Positions 7,282-10,256 of a DNA stretch of 10,256 nt are shown here, piece by piece. Below the pieces are notes generated by a model that saw only the letters and a program-made list of their open reading frames with translations, was not told the DNA's origin and searched no databases. Made by a program: the position numbers and the translations under genes. Numbering within the stretch: position 1 is the first letter of the stretch; each line of letters starts with the position of its first letter. Source of the DNA: an uncultured Eubacteriales bacterium (lineage in GTDB: Bacteria; Bacillota; Clostridia; Christensenellales; CAG-917); assembly GCA_900549225.1 (NCBI GenBank), contig URNP01000038.1, positions 1-10,256 on the forward strand, read 5' to 3'.

Positions 7282-7319
7282 CGGTGAAAGCAACAAACAA
7301 AGTTTATTGCTTGCCACCG
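7282..7319 (+). terminator. Hairpin downstream of tetR, possible weak terminator
   Basis: Eighteen bases after the tetR stop, CGGTG (7282-7286) and AAGCAA (7288-7293) pair with TTGCTT (7307-7312) and CACCG (7315-7319). An inner AAAC/GTTT stem closes an AAA loop. The stem is long but interrupted, and the sequence after it (TACTTGTTCTC) is only modestly T-rich, so termination is uncertain. It could instead protect the 3' end of the message. Confidence 0.4.
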
Positions 7320-7404
7320 TACTTGTTCTCGCAATCACTCCGCGCAACCCCTCTTAGCTCTCAAAATAAGACGGGCAAAACTTCAAACCACAATTCCGCC
7401 CGCG

Positions 7405-7440
7405 CGCTTGCTTGGTAACTGCGTGCTATGCACGCAAGCG
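7405..7440. repeat. Overlapping alternative stem-loops
   Basis: GCGTGC (7421-7426) pairs with GCACGC (7430-7435) around a 3-base loop. CGCTTGC (7405-7411) can instead pair with GCAAGCG (7434-7440). The right arms overlap, so only one full stem can form at a time. No gene lies immediately downstream on the plus strand to be regulated, and the meaning is unknown. Confidence 0.35.
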
Positions 7441-7648
7441 GTCAATTTGAACGAGTTGATATTGAATTAAAAAAAAGAAAAACTTACAAACAAACGGGAG
7501 CGTGCCGTACGTGGCTGTTTGAGTGCAAGGCTCTAACATGGTTATTAGCAATATAAAACGGACAACGCGTCCAAACAGATGAATAATGCGAAAGCACCCC
7601 TTGAATGGCAACCCTAATTTACTAAGCGTAAATGAGTCGACATTCTCA

Positions 7649-7776
7649 AATAAAGCCTTTATTGAGATGAAGAACAAGGAAAAACCCTTTTGCGAACTCG
7701 CCTAACGTACTGATGCGTACGTGACGAGTGAGCAAAAGGGCTTTGACACAGTTGTTCGCTCAATAAAGGCTTTATT
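7649..7776. repeat. 18-bp perfect inverted repeat bracketing the hypA terminator
   Basis: AATAAAGCCTTTATTGAG (7649-7666) recurs as its exact reverse complement at 7759-7776. The arms lie 18 bases from either foot of the central terminator stem (7685-7740), so the 128-bp unit is symmetrical. The right arm includes the hypA stop codon (7772-7774). Each arm is itself a small palindrome (AATAAA-GCC-TTTATT). It could be an extended terminator, or the end of a small element inserted against the gene. Confidence 0.6.
7678..7740 (-). terminator. Rho-independent terminator of the oxidoreductase-hypA unit
   Basis: Read on the minus strand, CCCTTTTGC (7740-7732) pairs with GCAAAAGGG (7693-7685). Two further stems stack inside: ACTCG/CGAGT and ACGTAC/GTACGT, around a 6-base loop. 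The stem is followed directly by five T's (7684-7680). The inner stems are separated by small internal loops (TC/TC, then TC against TAGG). It lies about 30 bp after the hypA stop, so it should end that transcription unit. On the plus strand no T tract follows, so it is one-way. Confidence 0.75.
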
Positions 7777-8116
7777 CTACGGCGATTTCTTTGACAAGAA
7801 CTTCGTTCCCTCGAATCAAATAAGTATGTTCACTGCCGCAATAGGGACAGGTCTTGCCATACTCGACGGTCGGGTACTCTTTTTTGCAGTCCTCGCAGTA
7901 GGTGACCGCCTTGATAGGTTCGATTTCCAGAGTGCAACCGCGCAGAAGATCCGTGCGGTTTGCATTCCAGTTCCAACAATCGATGAGTTGGTCGTTTACG
8001 ATTGTAGACACTTCGCCGATTTGCATGACGACTTTTTGGATTTTGGTCGCCTTGTTTTCGAGCGCGACGTCGCGCACCATATCGGCAATGTGAAAAACTA
8101 CGCCTAATTCGTGCAT
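7772..8116 (-). CDS. hypA: Hydrogenase nickel-insertion chaperone HypA
   Basis: A 114-residue protein matching HypA/HybF in length and layout. HypA delivers nickel, with the GTPase HypB, to the large subunit of [NiFe]-hydrogenase in the cytoplasm. The N-terminal MHE is present, with His2 (nickel ligand) and Glu3. The zinc site is formed by two CxxC pairs: Cys74/Cys77 (TYCEDC) and Cys90/Cys93 (TCPYCGS). The start at 8116 has AGAGG upstream, inside the last codons of the preceding oxidoreductase gene (9-bp gap), so the two are probably co-translated. Its presence implies that a [NiFe]-hydrogenase, or another nickel enzyme served by HypA, is encoded elsewhere. No HypB or hydrogenase subunit is visible in this window. 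Confidence 0.94.
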   Translation of the reverse strand: MHELGVVFHIADMVRDVALENKATKIQKVVMQIGEVSTIVNDQLIDCWNWNANRTDLLRGCTLEIEPIKAVTYCEDCKKEYPTVEYGKTCPYCGSEHTYLIRGNEVLVKEIAVE

Positions 8117-8125
8117 ATCAGCCTC

Positions 8126-10256
8126 TTACTTGTTTGCTTTTTTTGCTGCTTTTGCCGCCTTCACCGCTTCTTTATGCTTCTTTTGAGACGCTTTTTCTTC
8201 AGCGGTTTTCTTGCCGAACACGATTCTCATGCCGCGCTTGAAAGCGTACGGAATGATCGCTTTGAACTTGTCTTCGCTGCGAATCATCGTGGAGCATTCG
8301 GGATGTTCTCTGTGGAGGTGGATTGCGTCGAATTCGCACTTGGTGGTGCAGACACCGCAACCGATGCACTTGTTCTCGTCCACAACGCTTGCGCCGCAGC
8401 CGAGGCAACGACCTGCTTCGATCTTGACTTGCTCTTCGGTGAGAGTGCCGTGCAAATCTCTGAAGGAATGTTTGTCGCCTTCGAGTTCTTTGGCTTCTTG
8501 TCTGCCTGCGGTGTCGTAACTGTCGATGACGATATTGTTCTTATCGAGTTCGATGAACTGTCTGCGGTTGCGACCGATGGTCATGCTCGTGCCGGGTTGT
8601 ACGAAGCGATGCAGAGATACTGCCGCGTTCTTACCTGCTTCGATAGCGTCGATTGCAAACTTCGGTCCGCTGTACACGTCGCCACCCACGAAGATATCGG
8701 GTTCTGCGGTTTGATAAGTGAGAGAATCCGCGATCGGATAATTGCCGTGATGGAATTCAACCTTCGTTCCCTTGAGCAAGTCGCCCCAGACGATTGCCTG
8801 ACCGATTGCAAAGATGACGTGTTGTGCTTCGACGGTGATTGTGTCGTTCTCGTCGTAGACGGGGCTGAATCTCTTGGTTTGAGGATCGATGACTCTCAAG
8901 CACTTCTTGAACACGACTGCCTTGACGGTGCCGTCTTCGTTCTTGAGGATTTCCTTCGGACCCCAGCCGTTGTTGACGGAGATACCGTCTTGAAGCGTTT
9001 CTTCGATTTCGTTCTTGCTTGCAGGCATGGTTTCTCTCGATTCGAGGCAATACATACCGACTTCTTCGCTTCCGAAACGAACTGCCGTGCGAGCGCAGTC
9101 GACTGCAACGTTGCCGCCGCCGATGACAACCGTTTTACCTTTGAGTTTTCTGTCGTGATTCTCGGTTGCCGCATGCAAGAAGGATACTGCCATATCAGTG
9201 CCGATAGCGTCTTCGCCGGGGACTCCGGGAAGTCTGCCACCTTGGCAACCGATTGCAACGTAGAACGCTTTGTAACCTTGTTTTCTGAGCTCGTCGATGG
9301 TGACGTCTTTGCCGACGTTGACGCCGGTCTTGAACTCTACGCCGAGTTCACGCAAAACGTCGATTTCCGCTTCGATGACGTCTTTTTCGAGTTTGTAGGA
9401 AGGAATGCCGTAGGTGAGCATACCGCCGAGGCGTTCGTTCTTTTCAAACACGGTGGGTTTATAACCCTTGGTTGCGAGATAGTATGCGCAAGAAAGACCT
9501 GCAGGACCTGCGCCGATGATTGCGATCTTTTGTGACCATTGTTTGTCAACGTTGGACGGAATCACGACTTCGGGAACGAATCTCGTTTCTGCGTGCAAAT
9601 CTTGCTCTGCGATGAATTTCTTGATTGCGTCGATGGACACTGCCTCGTCGATAGTTCCTCTCGTGCAGGCAGCCTCGCAACGCTTGTTGCAGACACGGCC
9701 GCAGATTGCGGGGAACGGGTTGTCCTTCTTGATGAGTTCGAGCGCTTCTCTGTATTTGCCCTCTTTTGCCTTGCGGATATAACCTTGAACTGCGATGTGA
9801 GCAGGGCAAGCCGCCTTGCACGGAGACGTACCCGTTTCGTAGCAGTTGATGCGGTTGTTGTCTCTGTAGTCCTCATCCCACTTGTCCGGACCCCAAGAGA
9901 GGTTGTCGGGAAGTTCGTGTTTGGGGTATTTGATTTCGCCTTGCTTCGTGCAGAGTTTTTGTCCGAGTTTGACTGCGCCTGCGGGGCAGAATTCCACGCA
10001 CTTGCCGCAAGCCACGCACTTGTCTTTCTCGACTTTTGCTACGTACGCGCTTCTAGACATATTCGGCGTGTTGAAAAGTTGCGAAGTACGGAGTGCGTTG
10101 CAGATATTCACGTTGCAGTTGCAGATTGCGAAAATCTTGTTCTCGCCGTCGATATTCGTGATTTGATGCACGAAACCGTTCTTTTCTGCATTGCGGAGGA
10201 TTTGCATAGCCTCGTCGTATGTAATATCGCGGCCTTTGCCCGTTTCGCGGCAGTAG
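8126..10256 (-). CDS. Fe-S/FAD pyridine-nucleotide oxidoreductase, GltD/NfnB-like (5' end outside window)
   Basis: Large redox flavoprotein; the frame runs open off the right edge, so the start is missing (at least 709 codons seen). Positions below count from the internal Met at 10207. Order: a cysteine group C29/C31/C36, a ferredoxin-type 4Fe-4S site CVACGKCVEFCP (64-75), then a GltD-type Fe-S domain (C122, C130, C134, then CGRVCNKRCEAAC 169-181). Next come an FAD-binding GAGPAGLSCAYYLA (232-245), a NAD(P)-binding GGGNVAVDCARTA (363-375) and the second FAD contact IFVGGDVYSGP (505-515). It ends with a second 4Fe-4S site CIGCGVCTTKC (614-624), preceded by CLGC (601-604). The C-terminus is a lysine/alanine-rich tail (about 666-693). 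The family moves electrons between NAD(P)H and ferredoxin or a partner enzyme. Next to hypA, a role with hydrogenase metabolism is plausible but inferred. Confidence 0.88.
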   Translation of the reverse strand, partial: YCRETGKGRDITYDEAMQILRNAEKNGFVHQITNIDGENKIFAICNCNVNICNALRTSQLFNTPNMSRSAYVAKVEKDKCVACGKCVEFCPAGAVKLGQKLCTKQGEIKYPKHELPDNLSWGPDKWDEDYRDNNRINCYETGTSPCKAACPAHIAVQGYIRKAKEGKYREALELIKKDNPFPAICGRVCNKRCEAACTRGTIDEAVSIDAIKKFIAEQDLHAETRFVPEVVIPSNVDKQWSQKIAIIGAGPAGLSCAYYLATKGYKPTVFEKNERLGGMLTYGIPSYKLEKDVIEAEIDVLRELGVEFKTGVNVGKDVTIDELRKQGYKAFYVAIGCQGGRLPGVPGEDAIGTDMAVSFLHAATENHDRKLKGKTVVIGGGNVAVDCARTAVRFGSEEVGMYCLESRETMPASKNEIEETLQDGISVNNGWGPKEILKNEDGTVKAVVFKKCLRVIDPQTKRFSPVYDENDTITVEAQHVIFAIGQAIVWGDLLKGTKVEFHHGNYPIADSLTYQTAEPDIFVGGDVYSGPKFAIDAIEAGKNAAVSLHRFVQPGTSMTIGRNRRQFIELDKNNIVIDSYDTAGRQEAKELEGDKHSFRDLHGTLTEEQVKIEAGRCLGCGASVVDENKCIGCGVCTTKCEFDAIHLHREHPECSTMIRSEDKFKAIIPYAFKRGMRIVFGKKTAEEKASQKKHKEAVKAAKAAKKANK

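Larger units (their letters stand above)
7264..7648. other. Gene-poor, hairpin-rich intergenic stretch
   Basis: I recognise no gene, tRNA or named RNA here. The stretch holds a hairpin after tetR (7282-7319), a pair of mutually exclusive stems at 7405-7440 and an A-rich tract (7468-7484). There are also minor stems such as TTTAC/GTAAA around 7622-7632. An open frame of 83 codons on the minus strand (7426-7677, TTG start inside a terminator stem) has no recognisable motif, and I do not call it a gene. The texture differs from the coding flanks, and decay of a mobile or dispersed element is possible. Confidence 0.4.

Noticed and set aside
7426..7677. An 83-codon minus-strand open frame in the intergenic island
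   Set aside because: It starts with TTG inside the terminator stem, contains a homopolymer-derived FFFF run and matches no family I recognise. It may be a relic, but it is not supportable as a gene.
7685..7740. Integron attC or CRISPR-like repeat, because of the imperfect palindrome and a GCCTAAC match to the RYYYAAC core
   Set aside because: There is no partner GTTRRRY core in the right place, no repeated units and no integrase nearby. The T tract makes a terminator the better explanation.
8111..9535. A 474-codon open frame on the plus strand opposite the oxidoreductase gene
   Set aside because: The opposite strand encodes an oxidoreductase with full motifs, and the antisense frame has no recognisable domain. 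It is explained by the codon bias of the real gene.

Overview
The window looks like a chromosomal segment of an uncultured low-to-mid-GC Bacillota, probably a gut-type Clostridia. This is an inference from strong Shine-Dalgarno sites (GGAGG, AAGGAGG), textbook sigma-A-type promoters, a lipoprotein-type solute receptor and an Fe-S/flavin-rich anaerobic redox gene. All confident genes except one read on the minus strand.

Right part (7772-10256, minus strand): the 3' part of a large gene for an Fe-S/FAD oxidoreductase of the glutamate-synthase-small-subunit (GltD/NfnB) type runs in from beyond the right edge. Nine bases later comes hypA, the nickel metallochaperone for [NiFe]-hydrogenase maturation. 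The pair ends in a large stem-loop with a T tract, itself bracketed by an 18-bp inverted repeat that contains the hypA stop codon.

Middle (7264-7771): about 500 bases without a convincing gene, rich in hairpins. I cannot name an element there; it may be a decayed or dispersed repeat.

Left part (52-7263): a TetR-family regulator on the plus strand faces away from a minus-strand operon. The operon encodes a complete peptide/nickel-class ABC importer in the order ATPase, ATPase, lipoprotein receptor, permease, permease. It continues into a TPR-repeat protein and, after a gap carrying its own predicted promoter, a flavin-reductase-family flavoprotein. The 177-bp divergent region has one clear promoter in each direction and a 25-bp near-perfect palindrome that is the best candidate operator. 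The importer promoter is placed so that transcription should begin at or next to the ATG, so the first mRNA of the operon is probably leaderless.

Working model (inference): the regulator senses a ligand and controls uptake of a small peptide or metal chelate by the importer. HypA needs nickel and the importer family includes nickel transporters, so nickel is one possible substrate. Nothing in the sequence decides between nickel and peptides. I found no CRISPR array, rRNA, tRNA or intact mobile element, and no clearly new defence or biosynthetic system.
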